64,000 nucleotides of DNA, from contig NZ_LWHG01000030.1 in the NCBI RefSeq assembly GCF_001625445.1, positions 1-64,000 on the forward strand, written 5' to 3'. The translations under genes were made by a program, and so were the position numbers. Of the stretch, positions 34,089-42,708 are shown in pieces (the first letter of the stretch is position 1; each line of letters starts with the position of its first letter). This DNA is from Haladaptatus sp. R4 (GTDB taxonomy: Archaea > Halobacteriota > Halobacteria > Halobacteriales > Haladaptataceae). The notes beneath the pieces were generated by a model. The model was not told the DNA's origin, ran no database searches, and was given only the letters and a program-made list of their open reading frames with translations.

Positions 34089-34948
34089 CAGCTCTCACCC
34101 CCGATGAGCGGGCGAGCAACACTGTACAACCAGTTGATGAGGGGAAGTGCGACAAATATTAGGACATAAATTCCGGTGAGACCTGTGAGCAGATTGCTTG
34201 TTGCGGCAAATGCGAGAATCTGGTCTGCTGGAACCGAACTAGAGGCTCCTGCTAAAGAGCTTGAACATGCAGTCATCATACTTGCACTTCCCATACCACA
34301 GGCCATTGCGAGTGCTAGCGGGTCTAATCCCGTGATGGGCGCCAGTCCACCGATGAGGCCGAAAAAGATCGTTCCGAGTACAGTTCCAGTAAGATACACT
34401 CCCAGAACACCTCTCCCCTCCGGTGATTCGATCCCATATCGTTCGGTTATCACAGCAAATGTGGCCTCTCGTGCGATGCTGACGCCACCACCGATGGCCT
34501 CCCGTTTCAGGCCGAGGATGAGTGCAACTGGTAGCGCAATGAAAATCGTGCCTAGATTCCCAAGCTCTTGAAGTAAGAACGCTGGTCCGGCGCTCACCAA
34601 ATTGTTGAACTCGGGCCCGACAGTCGTCCCATATTTGACGGCCAAGGGCATGAGGGAGATCGTCAAGAGAGTGGCACTGATTTCGCTGACATCCTTCGAG
34701 ACTATTTCTTGTAGCGACGGGATATACTGGCCAAGGACACTGTAACTGAGGAGGATTCCAATGACCACCGCGTATAATAGCGGAAGGAGTACGATTTGTC
34801 CTGGTCCGAGATCAAATGCATGACTACCAATCGCCTCTGCTACGATAGTGATCAGCAGTACTGTTGCATGCGTCTTGAAGTGTAACAGGTATCGACCGTG
34901 CGTTCGAATCGGGTCCCACGTTCCAGTCTCTGTCTCCGCGTTAGCCAC
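34088..34948 (-). CDS. DUF3100-like membrane protein, putative transporter
   Basis: A 286-residue protein with about eight hydrophobic helices. GPGQIVLLPLLYAVVIGILL, LLTISLMPLAVKYGTTVGPE, LQELGNLGTIFIALPVALIL, GVLGVYLTGTVLGTIFFGLI and MACGMGSASMMTACSSSLAG match my memory of DUF3100 proteins. In bacteria these are also found beside M20 amidohydrolases. It is first gene of the three-gene operon with 33624-34088 and the amidohydrolase. It is probably an uptake system for the amide or amino-acid conjugate (inference from context). Confidence 0.75.
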   Translation of the reverse strand: MANAETETGTWDPIRTHGRYLLHFKTHATVLLITIVAEAIGSHAFDLGPGQIVLLPLLYAVVIGILLSYSVLGQYIPSLQEIVSKDVSEISATLLTISLMPLAVKYGTTVGPEFNNLVSAGPAFLLQELGNLGTIFIALPVALILGLKREAIGGGVSIAREATFAVITERYGIESPEGRGVLGVYLTGTVLGTIFFGLIGGLAPITGLDPLALAMACGMGSASMMTACSSSLAGASSSVPADQILAFAATSNLLTGLTGIYVLIFVALPLINWLYSVARPLIGGES

Positions 34949-35572
34949 GTTGCATCACCGTGGTAGTGAGTTTCATGCACATTCGAATGAGTCTGTGAGT
35001 GTACGGAGTATCATTCTTCGCATGGCGGTAATAGGTGTAAAATCGAGTAGAGACAACAGGGTAACTGCTGACCCACGTATTTGGTTGAGGGGCACTCGGC
35101 ACCAACGGACAGCATTGTTTGGTGTAAAAGAATTAATATGATAATGAATCGAATAACTACGAGAAGCAACGGCGTCGCGTTGCGGAATATCACCCACAGC
35201 GCAACGATTGCAATTGCTATGCTCAGGATGTGGATACTGAAGACTCAATGCATAGAACAGCAAAACCCGGCTGAAGGCCCGGATTAGAGGGTTCTGCGGG
35301 CTGGTGGGGGAGCGGTGGGTTTCTCGCTTCACCCGTGCCCGTCAGCCGGGACGTACCCACGTGCCGGTCCGAATCGGCAGACCGGCGCATCAAATCCGGA
35401 GAACCATCGTCAGATGTTGCGATGACACGATTTCTGGTTTTACTGAGGTCTGTATTTGACGGTGATTCTCCTCACCTAAACCTTGGACTGGATCGTTTAT
35501 CTCCGTGTCGCTACCACGCCCTCCGTTGGTTCCAAAATTCGACCCAATGGCAAGATATGGGACAGCTGTGAT
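34949..35572. other. intergenic; contains an inverted copy of the SWIM-unit flank motif
   Basis: At 35101-35127 the minus strand reads TTTTACACCAAACAATGCTG then TCCGTTGGT, matching the SWIM 3' flank at 5729 and 8069. No intact gene is visible. Around 35262-35330 the plus strand is G-rich with several short inverted matches (AACCCGGCTGAAGGCCCGG), possibly a terminator-like structure. Confidence 0.45.
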
Positions 35573-35626
35573 TTCGGTGAGCGTTCGCTGGTCGGTGATA
35601 TCTGAGGCCGTCACTTGACGTACCAT
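35573..35626 (-). pseudogene. 5' remnant of a second SprT-like gene
   Basis: The 18 residues MVRQVTASDITDQRTLTE match the start of the SprT-like gene at 479 (MTRQLTFSDITDQQTLTE). After that the similarity stops and the frame continues with unrelated sequence. Only the first 54 bases of the gene survive, directly after SWIM copy 4 on the same strand. Confidence 0.7.
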
Positions 35627-35650
35627 GGATAAAAAGCGCTGAAACAGTGG

Positions 35651-35881
35651 TTAGTTCGGCAGTTCTTTCCGTCTTGTTCGCACGCACGGCCAGCACGGGA
35701 AGCCACCGAGGGGCCATCGCAGTCTCAGTTGTCTGGTCCGGCATCGTCGTCGCTCTCCACGGGAAGGTGTCGAGCGTCCCGTCGTGGGTTGCGTTCACGA
35801 CGGCGGCCATGTGTTTGCAGACAGCGTTCCGGTGGACGTGGTGTCAGGTGCAGGCCATCACGTCATGCACTGGACGACGTA
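35651..35881 (-). pseudogene. SWIM zinc-finger gene, copy 4, stop and frameshift
   Basis: The minus strand gives VHDVMACT then an in-frame TGA where the second SWIM cysteine should be. It then reads HHVHRNAVCKHMAAVVNATH, DGTLDTFP, and after a frameshift GFPCWPCVRTRRKELPN with stop at 35651. The CKH half of the SWIM signature is preserved, unlike in copies 1 and 3. The SprT start follows 25 bp downstream, so SWIM-SprT is a recurrent gene pair here. Confidence 0.7.
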
Positions 35882-35911
35882 TTCGGAGTGATGTGGTAGT
35901 CGCCCTTTCGA

Positions 35912-36172
35912 CTACTGTCTGTGCGTGAAGATCAATACGCGATCGTCTTCGACGCCGACGCAGAGGTCGAGTTGCATTGAGAGGTTGAGGCTCGTCGGGT
36001 TCTGCTTGCAGACGACGAGGTCTTCGAATGGTTCGTCGCATGCCGGACACGCCACTGAAACCGTGTTCTGGTACGACTTGATCGACTGGTTCTCCTCCTG
36101 GGGCGTTAGTGACGACACCAGGGACTTGAGGTCTACCTCGTCCATACCCGCCGAAACGAAGTTCTCCCCCAT
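35912..36172 (-). CDS. small CxxC zinc-binding-type protein (DUF7385-like)
   Basis: An 86-residue protein with one clear Cys pair in VACPACDEPFEDLVVCKQNP, followed by TSLNLSMQLDLCVGVEDDRV and LIFTHRQ. This CPxCxEPFxxLVV...FTH pattern is familiar from small haloarchaeal zinc-finger proteins that I recall as DUF7385 or 'flagella cluster protein'; the name is from memory and uncertain. The N-terminal half is acidic and helical. It is intact and directly upstream of the decayed SWIM copy 4 on the same strand. Confidence 0.6.
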   Translation of the reverse strand: MGENFVSAGMDEVDLKSLVSSLTPQEENQSIKSYQNTVSVACPACDEPFEDLVVCKQNPTSLNLSMQLDLCVGVEDDRVLIFTHRQ

Positions 36173-36246
36173 AAACGCTCTGCAGGAGCAGAGCGATCAG
36201 TCTGGGATCGAACATCCACTCGGTCGGTTCGCCGTGTATCACTCCA

Positions 36247-36330
36247 CTACAAGGGAGTGAGATCCTCACCCGCCCTCAAGGGCGCGCGGGGCTTCCTGCA
36301 AGGGAGTTCTCGCGTCAGAGTAATAACGTG
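36247..36330 (-). mobile_element. 3' end remnant of an IS1341-type (tnpB) element
   Basis: The minus strand contains AGGAAGCCCCGCG, then the hairpin GCGCCCTTGAGGGCG, then GGTGAGGATCTCACTC. A stable GC-rich hairpin after GGAAGCCCCGCG is characteristic of the right end/omega-RNA of haloarchaeal IS200/IS605-IS1341 elements. No TnpB catalytic region remains upstream (36331-36550 holds only broken, Arg-rich frames). It is therefore a solo right end. Confidence 0.5.
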
Positions 36331-36550
36331 AGCGCCGACTCGTACTTTGACACCTCGGCTTGCCGTCACGGTGCGACACGTCCCAGGCGGTCGCGTTGAC
36401 CGATAGGGCTGAGAAACGCTCGGCCGACGCGTGTGCTGTTGTGCACGGTCGAGCATGACGCGCTCAGTCGTCGTCGGTTTTGTTTACCATCTCGAAGCGC
36501 TCGGCGAAACCGAGTTAGTACGAGCCGCGGATACATGAGATCACTGACAA

Positions 36551-36748
36551 TTATATCAGTGCTTGATGGACTACGAATGATAGGATGACAACAAGCCAAA
36601 GGAGAGATGCAAATGAACCTGCGACAACTAAGCCCTTCCAGACTTCCTTCGCTTGTTCATCTGGTGGCGATGCTGTGCGTTTATGATTTGCTGACCAGCA
36701 ACAATCAAGAATCATCTCCCGCTCGGATTCAGTTTCCCAGTAATCCAT
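36551..36748 (-). CDS. possible small tail-anchored membrane protein
   Basis: From ATG 36748 a 65-residue frame reads MDYWETESEREMILDCCWSA, a polar middle with PPDEQAKEVWKG, and one C-terminal helix (LVVAGSFASLLWLVVILSFV). The acidic start and clean helix make it plausible. The longer frame to 36808 adds 20 less convincing residues. No family is known to me. Confidence 0.4.
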   Translation of the reverse strand: MDYWETESEREMILDCCWSANHKRTASPPDEQAKEVWKGLVVAGSFASLLWLVVILSFVVHQALI

Positions 36749-37107
36749 AAATTCTATACAGAAGCCATTTGTATTGTTATACGCGCCATACCAAACAATA
36801 ATCAACAATTACTACGGTTCTAAGATCTGAATGAGGGTTCGCCAGGAGTATAGTGTTCCAGTGGAGTGTAAGGATGGGCAGTATCCGTACGGGAGTGGTG
36901 ATTTGGAGGTGAGAGACGCCTCGCAGTTGATCATCCTTGTCAGTGCTCTATTCCGTATTATTGGTTCTTTTCCTGATATTCAGCCACCTCGTCCGGTTTG
37001 TAGTGCCCTGAGAGTTCAGCTGAGAGGATCAGATCCACGGGATGCCGGTCCACTTAGCCATGTTCGTGAGGAGTCGGACGTGACTATTCGAGGTTTCTCT
37101 TCCTCAA
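36749..37107. other. intergenic, nothing recognised
   Basis: The plus-strand 122-codon frame that begins at 36831 runs into the antisense of the Usp gene and has no halophile composition. No repeat or RNA gene was recognised here. Confidence 0.4.
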
Positions 37108-37983
37108 TTATTCCGACTTCGTCAATCGTACTGCAAGAACTGGTGCATCGCTCGTTCGTAATGTCTTTTCTGTCACACTTCCAAGGAGATAGCGCTTGAC
37201 TCCGGATCGACCGTGTGTACCCATAGTAACCAGATCGATTCCACGATTGCTTATGAAATTCCGGATATTGCCATACGGGGAACCTGCTTGGACGTGTGTT
37301 TGTACCTCGATTTCACGCTGCTCCGCTTTGTCCGCGACTGACCGAACGACTCTCTCGGCTTCAGTGCGTGCTGGGTCTGACACACTTGGCAACCCTCGCC
37401 CACTCACAATTACATAAAGAACGTGAACAGATGCCTCTAACTGGTCAGCGATGGCGATTCCGCGCGTGACGGCAGCTTCAGCAGCAGCACTCCCATCGGT
37501 TGGGATGAGTATCGAATCACATTCGACTGCCTCTTGATCTATCCGAGTAGGCGGCACTGCCATCACTGGAGCGTCGCTCATTCGTACGACACGTTCAGTA
37601 ACACTTCCCAACAGTAGCCTGTCGAGTCCGCCTCGTCCGTGGGACCCCATCACGGTAAGTTCGATATCGTTCTCTGAAACGTAGTTGAGGATCACTTCGT
37701 ATGGAGTGCCGTGCTCGATGACCGACTCATATGGTATTTCTGATGTCCGGTCGAGGATTTCTTCAACCCCGGTCACTGCCTCTTTGGCTCGTTCTTCTAA
37801 TGCCGTTCGACGCTCCCGATTGACCTCATCAATATCGGCGAGCTGATCGGTGTACGTACTGATATTAACGACACTTAATATGTGGACAGTCGCATCGAAT
37901 GCGTCCGCAAGCCAGCGTCCGTACCGTGCGGCTGCTTCCGCGTTTTCACTCCCGTCGGTTGGAACGAGAATTCGGTCGTACAT
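37108..37983 (-). CDS. tandem universal stress protein (two Usp domains)
   Basis: A 291-residue protein made of two UspA domains. Domain 1 (1-145) opens MYDRILVPTDGSENAEAAAR and ends with VMGSHGRGGLDRLLLGSVTE. Domain 2 (about 155-288) opens CDSILIPTDGSAAAEAAVTR and ends with TMGTHGRSGVKRYLLGSVTE. Both carry an intact G2xG9xGS nucleotide loop, so ATP/AMP binding is likely, in contrast to the degenerate UspA at 4778. Tandem Usps act in stress and energy sensing. It stands alone, upstream of the catabolic island. Confidence 0.92.
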   Translation of the reverse strand: MYDRILVPTDGSENAEAAARYGRWLADAFDATVHILSVVNISTYTDQLADIDEVNRERRTALEERAKEAVTGVEEILDRTSEIPYESVIEHGTPYEVILNYVSENDIELTVMGSHGRGGLDRLLLGSVTERVVRMSDAPVMAVPPTRIDQEAVECDSILIPTDGSAAAEAAVTRGIAIADQLEASVHVLYVIVSGRGLPSVSDPARTEAERVVRSVADKAEQREIEVQTHVQAGSPYGNIRNFISNRGIDLVTMGTHGRSGVKRYLLGSVTEKTLRTSDAPVLAVRLTKSE

Positions 37984-38146
37984 GAATGATAATTGGCGGG
38001 CCGAATACTAGGTTCTTGGGTAGCATACTCTGGACTTCCTCGATTCGGATGGAAGAGATATAATGGGTAATCTGGGACTCTATATCGCTACTCCACTTAT
38101 TGCCGTTTGTCCTTCAGATGCAATCTCTCTCTCTCTCCAATTTTAT

Positions 38147-38638
38147 TCACTCTTGAGAGAAATTGTCCATGAATTTCGGGTTGTTCTTGACCTCATCCAT
38201 GACGAATCGAGAGGATGTCTCGTTAACACCATCGATAGCGACCATCTCGTCGATGACCTCGTTCATCCGATTTCGATCCTGCACACGGACGAGAACCATG
38301 AAGTCGACATCGCCCATCGTATAGTATACTTGTTCGACGCCATCGATATCTGCGAGCTTGTTCCCGATATCGGTCGAGTAACCCTTCTCGTGGGTGACGG
38401 ATACCTCAGTGATCGCCACCATATCGAGTTCGAACGGTTCCGGGTTCAAGTCGGCAGTAATACCTTTAATCACGCCGCTCTCTTTCATCTTGTTGAGCCG
38501 ATAGTGGACCGCTGATTTCGAGAGATCCAACTCATCTGATAGTTTATCTAGACTCACATCAAAATCATTTTCGATGAACGTAAGCAGTTTCACGTCGACT
38601 CCATCGAAATCATCACTCGTCGAATATCCCTTCGTCAT
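38147..38638 (-). CDS. Lrp/AsnC family transcriptional regulator
   Basis: A 163-residue protein from ATG 38638 (MTKGYSTSDDFDGVDVKLLT). The HTH is LDKLSDELDLSKSAVHYRLN, followed by KMKESGVIKGITADLNPEPF. The RAM effector domain is DMVAITEVSVTHEKGYSTDI, then VEQVYYTMGDVDFMVLVRVQ and DRNRMNEVIDEMVAIDGV. Lrp-type proteins bind amino acids and act on short inverted repeats. It sits at the edge of the amine/pyrimidine catabolic island. A GAATGTTGTTC site lies 77-87 bp before its start, the same motif found before the catabolic genes, so it is the obvious regulator, including of itself (inference). Confidence 0.87.
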   Translation of the reverse strand: MTKGYSTSDDFDGVDVKLLTFIENDFDVSLDKLSDELDLSKSAVHYRLNKMKESGVIKGITADLNPEPFELDMVAITEVSVTHEKGYSTDIGNKLADIDGVEQVYYTMGDVDFMVLVRVQDRNRMNEVIDEMVAIDGVNETSSRFVMDEVKNNPKFMDNFSQE

Positions 38639-38714
38639 TATACTACTTTCACCCTCCAACGTATATGAATAGCACGCTATTTGGTAAATACTTCTAATTT
38701 GTCTATCATCCATA

Positions 38715-38725
38715 GAATGTTGTTC
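38715..38725. promoter_or_regulatory. Lrp-type operator candidate, upstream of the Lrp gene
   Basis: GAATGTTGTTC, form GAA-N5-TTC, 77-87 bp before the Lrp ATG. Confidence 0.5.
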
Positions 38726-38914
38726 AATCTTGTCGAACGACCATTATCTGCTTGAAAACGTCTTTCGATTCCGCGAGTTAGTTTCCGTTTGTCGCTCTAC
38801 GGTCGTCGTTTGAGGACTGAACTAATCCTTGGTCATACTCCATCTATTCGAGACGCCACAGTCATCTTCGAACGACTCTTTGGACCGATTTCGAGTAGGT
38901 CGCAATTGGGAGAG

Positions 38915-40171
38915 CTATTCATCCATATCGCCGATGAGCTGTGCAGTCGAAACTGCCATCACTTTTATTGCGGTAAGGATGTCCTCGATCGATGCGTACT
39001 CATCCTCGACGTGGGCCTGCTCCAAACGTCCAGGGCCATACACGATGCACTGATCGATGCCTGCATCGTTGACGACAAAGCGTTGGTCGTCGGAACCGGG
39101 GGAAATGACGAATTCGGTATTTCCGTGGAACGAATCGACGTTCCGTGCGAACGTTTGGCTCACTTTGCAATCCTGGGAGACGTTCGTCGGTTCCGCGAAC
39201 ATGATTTCATCATAATCGAGGGAGGCGTCCATACTGTCCTCCGTTTCACCGATCAGTTCCCGAATCTCGTTTCGCACGTCTGCGACCGATTCGGTCGGAA
39301 CGAGTACCCGATAGAATGTCGCCGTACAGCGGTCCGGAACGACGTTCTCGGAGTACCCCGCGTCCATCATCGTCACCGAAATATCCGCTCGTTGAGATTC
39401 GCTTGGGGTGACCGGAAGGTCGGTCGTCCGCTGGTGAAGCTTGGTCCGATACTCCTCGATGCGTGTTAAGAAATCGTTCATCGTCGAAACGGCGTTGATT
39501 CCGTCGTGGGCCATACACCCGTGAGCTTTTCGTCCATGCGTCACGACTTTGAACTTCAGAACACCACGGTGACCGAGACAGACCCGAGACGAGTCGAAAC
39601 ATTCGGTGTATACACAATAATCGGTACCATCGAGGAATCCTTCGTGTGCGAGATATCCGAGGCCAGTAAACCCACCCGTTTCTTCGTCGACCGTCATACT
39701 CTGTGTAACCGACCCTTCCAATTCAGCATCGACGGCTTCCAATACGTCAATCGCAAACAGACTGGCGACGATACCGGATTTCATATCGCTGGCGCCGCGT
39801 CCATAGATTCGATCCCCTTCTATCGTTGGGTCGAACGGGTTTCTGGTCCAATCTTCTCCCGCGGGAACGACGTCGTAATGACCGGTGTAGTGGATGTTCG
39901 GCCCATCCCCGAACGCTTTCTGCCCTAGCACGTTGACCCGCTCCAAGTGGGATCGTTCCGGATAGTGCCGTTCTACGACGTTTTCGGGAACGTCGATCAA
40001 TTCGACATCGTATCCCCGTTTCGATAGCACCGTATCGAGAAAGGAAGCACCTTCTCGATAATTATTGCCCGGTGGGTTTTCCGTTTGAATTTCGAGAAAT
40101 GAAGAGAGGAGGGAGACGATTTCACCGCGTCGGTCGTCGACTTCGTCGTATATGGCCTGCTTCGTCACCAT
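38915..40171 (-). CDS. M20 family deacylase (ArgE/DapE-like)
   Basis: A 418-residue metallopeptidase-fold deacylase. Metal-site blocks are NIHYTGHYDVVPAG and YGRGASDMKSGIVASLFAID, with TVDEETGGFTGLGYLAHEGF carrying the catalytic Glu and ligand Glu. The lid/dimerisation domain has HGRKAHGCMAHDGINAVSTM. Family members remove acetyl, succinyl or carbamoyl groups from amino acids. Its ATG overlaps the stop of the SDR gene by one base. It is therefore coupled to 40171-40914. The precise substrate is not deducible. Confidence 0.85.
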   Translation of the reverse strand: MVTKQAIYDEVDDRRGEIVSLLSSFLEIQTENPPGNNYREGASFLDTVLSKRGYDVELIDVPENVVERHYPERSHLERVNVLGQKAFGDGPNIHYTGHYDVVPAGEDWTRNPFDPTIEGDRIYGRGASDMKSGIVASLFAIDVLEAVDAELEGSVTQSMTVDEETGGFTGLGYLAHEGFLDGTDYCVYTECFDSSRVCLGHRGVLKFKVVTHGRKAHGCMAHDGINAVSTMNDFLTRIEEYRTKLHQRTTDLPVTPSESQRADISVTMMDAGYSENVVPDRCTATFYRVLVPTESVADVRNEIRELIGETEDSMDASLDYDEIMFAEPTNVSQDCKVSQTFARNVDSFHGNTEFVISPGSDDQRFVVNDAGIDQCIVYGPGRLEQAHVEDEYASIEDILTAIKVMAVSTAQLIGDMDE

Positions 40172-40914
40172 TAGATATCCCTCCCGCCATCGACCTCGAG
40201 GGCTGTTCCCGTTATCATCTTGGCGTCATCGCTCGCGAGGAAGGTAGCCGCGGCGGCGATGTCGATCGGTTCGGCGAGACGGCCGAGTGGAATCGTCTCT
40301 TGCATACTGGTGACGCTGAGGTCGTCCCCAGCGAACTTCGGCAGCATCGGCGTATCAGTCGCCACTGGGCAAATGGCATTTGCCCGGATGGATGGGGCGA
40401 GTTCATACGCGAGTTGTTTTGTCATCGCGACCATTCCCCCTTTCGATGCAACGTATGCCGAAAGTCCAGTTCGTGGTCGGATCGCTGCCGTAGATGCTGT
40501 GTTGAGGACGACGCCCCCACCGTCGCGGAGATACGGGACGGCGTGTTTCACTCCGAGAAAGGCGCTTTTTAGATTGACAGAGATGATCTGGTCCCATTGG
40601 GTCTCGGAAACGTCCTCGACCGGGGTCGCCTGTTGCGGAATGCCTGCATTGTTGTGCAACACATCGAGCGAACCGAACTCCGCCACCGTTCGCTCGATCA
40701 TCGTTTTCACGTCCTCTTCGGACGAAACGTCAACCTCCAGTGCAACTGCGATGCCGTCATCGAGTTCGATTTTCTCGACAGTTTGACTAGCAGCATCGTC
40801 ATCGATATCCGCACAGACGACTGCTGCCCCTTTGGACGCGAATCGCTCTGCGATGGCTTGACCCATCCCAGAACCTGAACCCGTTACAATAACGGTCTTT
40901 TCTGAAAAGCTCAT
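40171..40914 (-). CDS. short-chain dehydrogenase/reductase
   Basis: A 247-residue classical SDR. The cofactor loop is VTGSGSGMGQAIAERFASKG; DIDDD after strand two suggests NAD rather than NADP preference. HNNAGIPQQATPVEDVSETQ is the NNAG motif, and the active site is STAAIRPRTGLSAYVASKGG with Tyr-x3-Lys. It probably oxidises a hydroxy intermediate in amine or nucleobase degradation. The promoter region is shared with the divergent ALDH gene (41077) and contains GAATATTATTC at 41002. Confidence 0.9.
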   Translation of the reverse strand: MSFSEKTVIVTGSGSGMGQAIAERFASKGAAVVCADIDDDAASQTVEKIELDDGIAVALEVDVSSEEDVKTMIERTVAEFGSLDVLHNNAGIPQQATPVEDVSETQWDQIISVNLKSAFLGVKHAVPYLRDGGGVVLNTASTAAIRPRTGLSAYVASKGGMVAMTKQLAYELAPSIRANAICPVATDTPMLPKFAGDDLSVTSMQETIPLGRLAEPIDIAAAATFLASDDAKMITGTALEVDGGRDI

Positions 40915-41001
40915 GTGAAGTTATCTCGTGGCATTTGCTATCAAACTTCGGTTTGGGTAACCCAATAATCCGTCAATAATCCGAATAGGGCGGTAATATA
41001 T

Positions 41002-41012
41002 GAATATTATTC
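41002..41012. promoter_or_regulatory. Lrp-type operator candidate between SDR and ALDH
   Basis: GAATATTATTC, 88 bp before the SDR start and 65-75 bp before the ALDH start. Confidence 0.5.
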
Positions 41013-41076
41013 TCCTATTTGTATGATTCTCGTATTATTGCCAAAGTACTATCGTTATGGCGAATCTAGATCGCGT

Positions 41077-42555
41077 ATGGTTCAATCGGATATTTCGTTC
41101 AAAGAACGATATTCCCTCTTCATCGATGGAGAACAAATGCCACCATCCACGGACGAGTTTATCTCAACCTATGACCCTGCGACGGGTGATTCGTTCGCGG
41201 AAATCGCGGTAGCTGACTCACGCGATGTCGACCGTGCCGTCACAGCAGCTCGGACCGCCTTCGAGTCGTGGCGAGATGTCGCTCCGGAGAAACGTGGTCG
41301 CATTGTCCATCGAATCGGGAGACAGATACAGGATTCAATCGACGAATTAGCGGCCATCGAATGCAGAGATCAAGGGAAACCGATCTCCCAGGCTCGAAGC
41401 GATATGCGCGGTGCGCGGCGATATTTCGAATACTATTCCGGGGTTGCTGATAAGCTCCAGGGACAAAGCGTACCGGTTGGACCGGATCAAGTCGATTTCA
41501 CTCTGCGTGAACCGTACGGAGTAAGTGCACAGATTACGCCATGGAACTTCCCCGGAAATTTGTTTGCTCGGGGTGTCGCCCCGGCGTTGGTTGCCGGAAA
41601 CACAGTCGTCATCAAACCGGCTCCACAGACCGCCTTATCCACCCTCCGGCTCGCCAAACTCTGTTCTGAAGCAGGTCTTCCAGATGGCGTCGTCAACGTC
41701 GTAACTGGAACCGGTGAATCGACTGGGCAACCCCTCGTGTCCCACTCCGATGTCGATACGATAACTTTCACGGGAAGCGTCACGACAGGTCAATCGATTA
41801 TGAAGCATGCAGCAGATACTGTTACACCGGTGACCCTCGAACTCGGTGGAAAAAATCCAGCGATAGTATTCCCCGATGCGCCGCTCGACCGGACCGCTGA
41901 AAGCATCGCTACTGCCATTTTCACGAATGCCGGACAGGTGTGTTCGGCCGCCGATCGTCTCCTCGTTCACGACGATATCCACGATCGATTGGTCGAGCGA
42001 ATCGCTTCGATCGTCGACGAGTACGAAATCGGCCCCGGAAAATCTGACCCTGACATCGGTCCGCTTACTTCCGCCGAACACAAAGACCGGGTTCTGCAGT
42101 ATATCGATGTTGGAAAAGAAGAGGGTGCGACACCATTGATTGGAGGAGAGGTCCCCGATCAGCCGGGATACTTCGTCGAACCGACGATCTTCACGGATGT
42201 CGAAAACGAGATGCGAATCGCCCAAGAGGAAATATTTGGTCCGGTACTCTCGGTGATCCCTTTTCACGACGAACAAGAGGCACTATCGATCGCCAACGAT
42301 ACGAAGTACGGGTTGACGGCAGGAATATTCACGAACGATATCACTCGGGCACACCGTCTTTCACGATACCTGGAGGCGGGCAATGTCTATGTGAATAAGT
42401 GGTTCGGAGATACGACACAAACCCCGTTCGGTGGCTACAAATACAGCGGTATTGGTCGCGAAAAGGGCTTGGAAGCACTGGATTCGTATCTACAAACCAA
42501 GAACGTCGCGATCGACATCAGTGAGGATGGCAGCGGGACGCTTCCCGGAGCATAA
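41077..42555 (+). CDS. NAD(P)-dependent aldehyde dehydrogenase
   Basis: A 492-residue ALDH from ATG 41077; the in-frame 41023 start adds 18 non-homologous residues. Hallmarks are ITPWNFPGNLFARGVAPALV, IKPAPQTALSTLRLAKLCSE, the ELGGKNPAIVFPDAPLDR motif with the general-base Glu, the catalytic Cys in NAGQVCSAADRLLV, EEIFGPVLSVIPFHDEQEAL, and TPFGGYKYSGIGREKGLEAL. It is closest in feel to betaine-/aminobutyraldehyde and vanillin-type ALDHs. In this island it likely oxidises an amine-derived aldehyde. It is monocistronic, divergent from the SDR. Confidence 0.92.
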   Translation: MVQSDISFKERYSLFIDGEQMPPSTDEFISTYDPATGDSFAEIAVADSRDVDRAVTAARTAFESWRDVAPEKRGRIVHRIGRQIQDSIDELAAIECRDQGKPISQARSDMRGARRYFEYYSGVADKLQGQSVPVGPDQVDFTLREPYGVSAQITPWNFPGNLFARGVAPALVAGNTVVIKPAPQTALSTLRLAKLCSEAGLPDGVVNVVTGTGESTGQPLVSHSDVDTITFTGSVTTGQSIMKHAADTVTPVTLELGGKNPAIVFPDAPLDRTAESIATAIFTNAGQVCSAADRLLVHDDIHDRLVERIASIVDEYEIGPGKSDPDIGPLTSAEHKDRVLQYIDVGKEEGATPLIGGEVPDQPGYFVEPTIFTDVENEMRIAQEEIFGPVLSVIPFHDEQEALSIANDTKYGLTAGIFTNDITRAHRLSRYLEAGNVYVNKWFGDTTQTPFGGYKYSGIGREKGLEALDSYLQTKNVAIDISEDGSGTLPGA

Positions 42556-42708
42556 TCCATATCGGTATCCTGGAAAGATCGCTTGCAAGCCCCAGTATAT
42601 TGTATTGTTTTTATCGGTATTTTAGGACATAATACTGAATAGATGTTAATATACGAATGAGATACATCTGATCGCAAATCTTTTGAACAATGCAGAGAGA
42701 ATTTGTGC

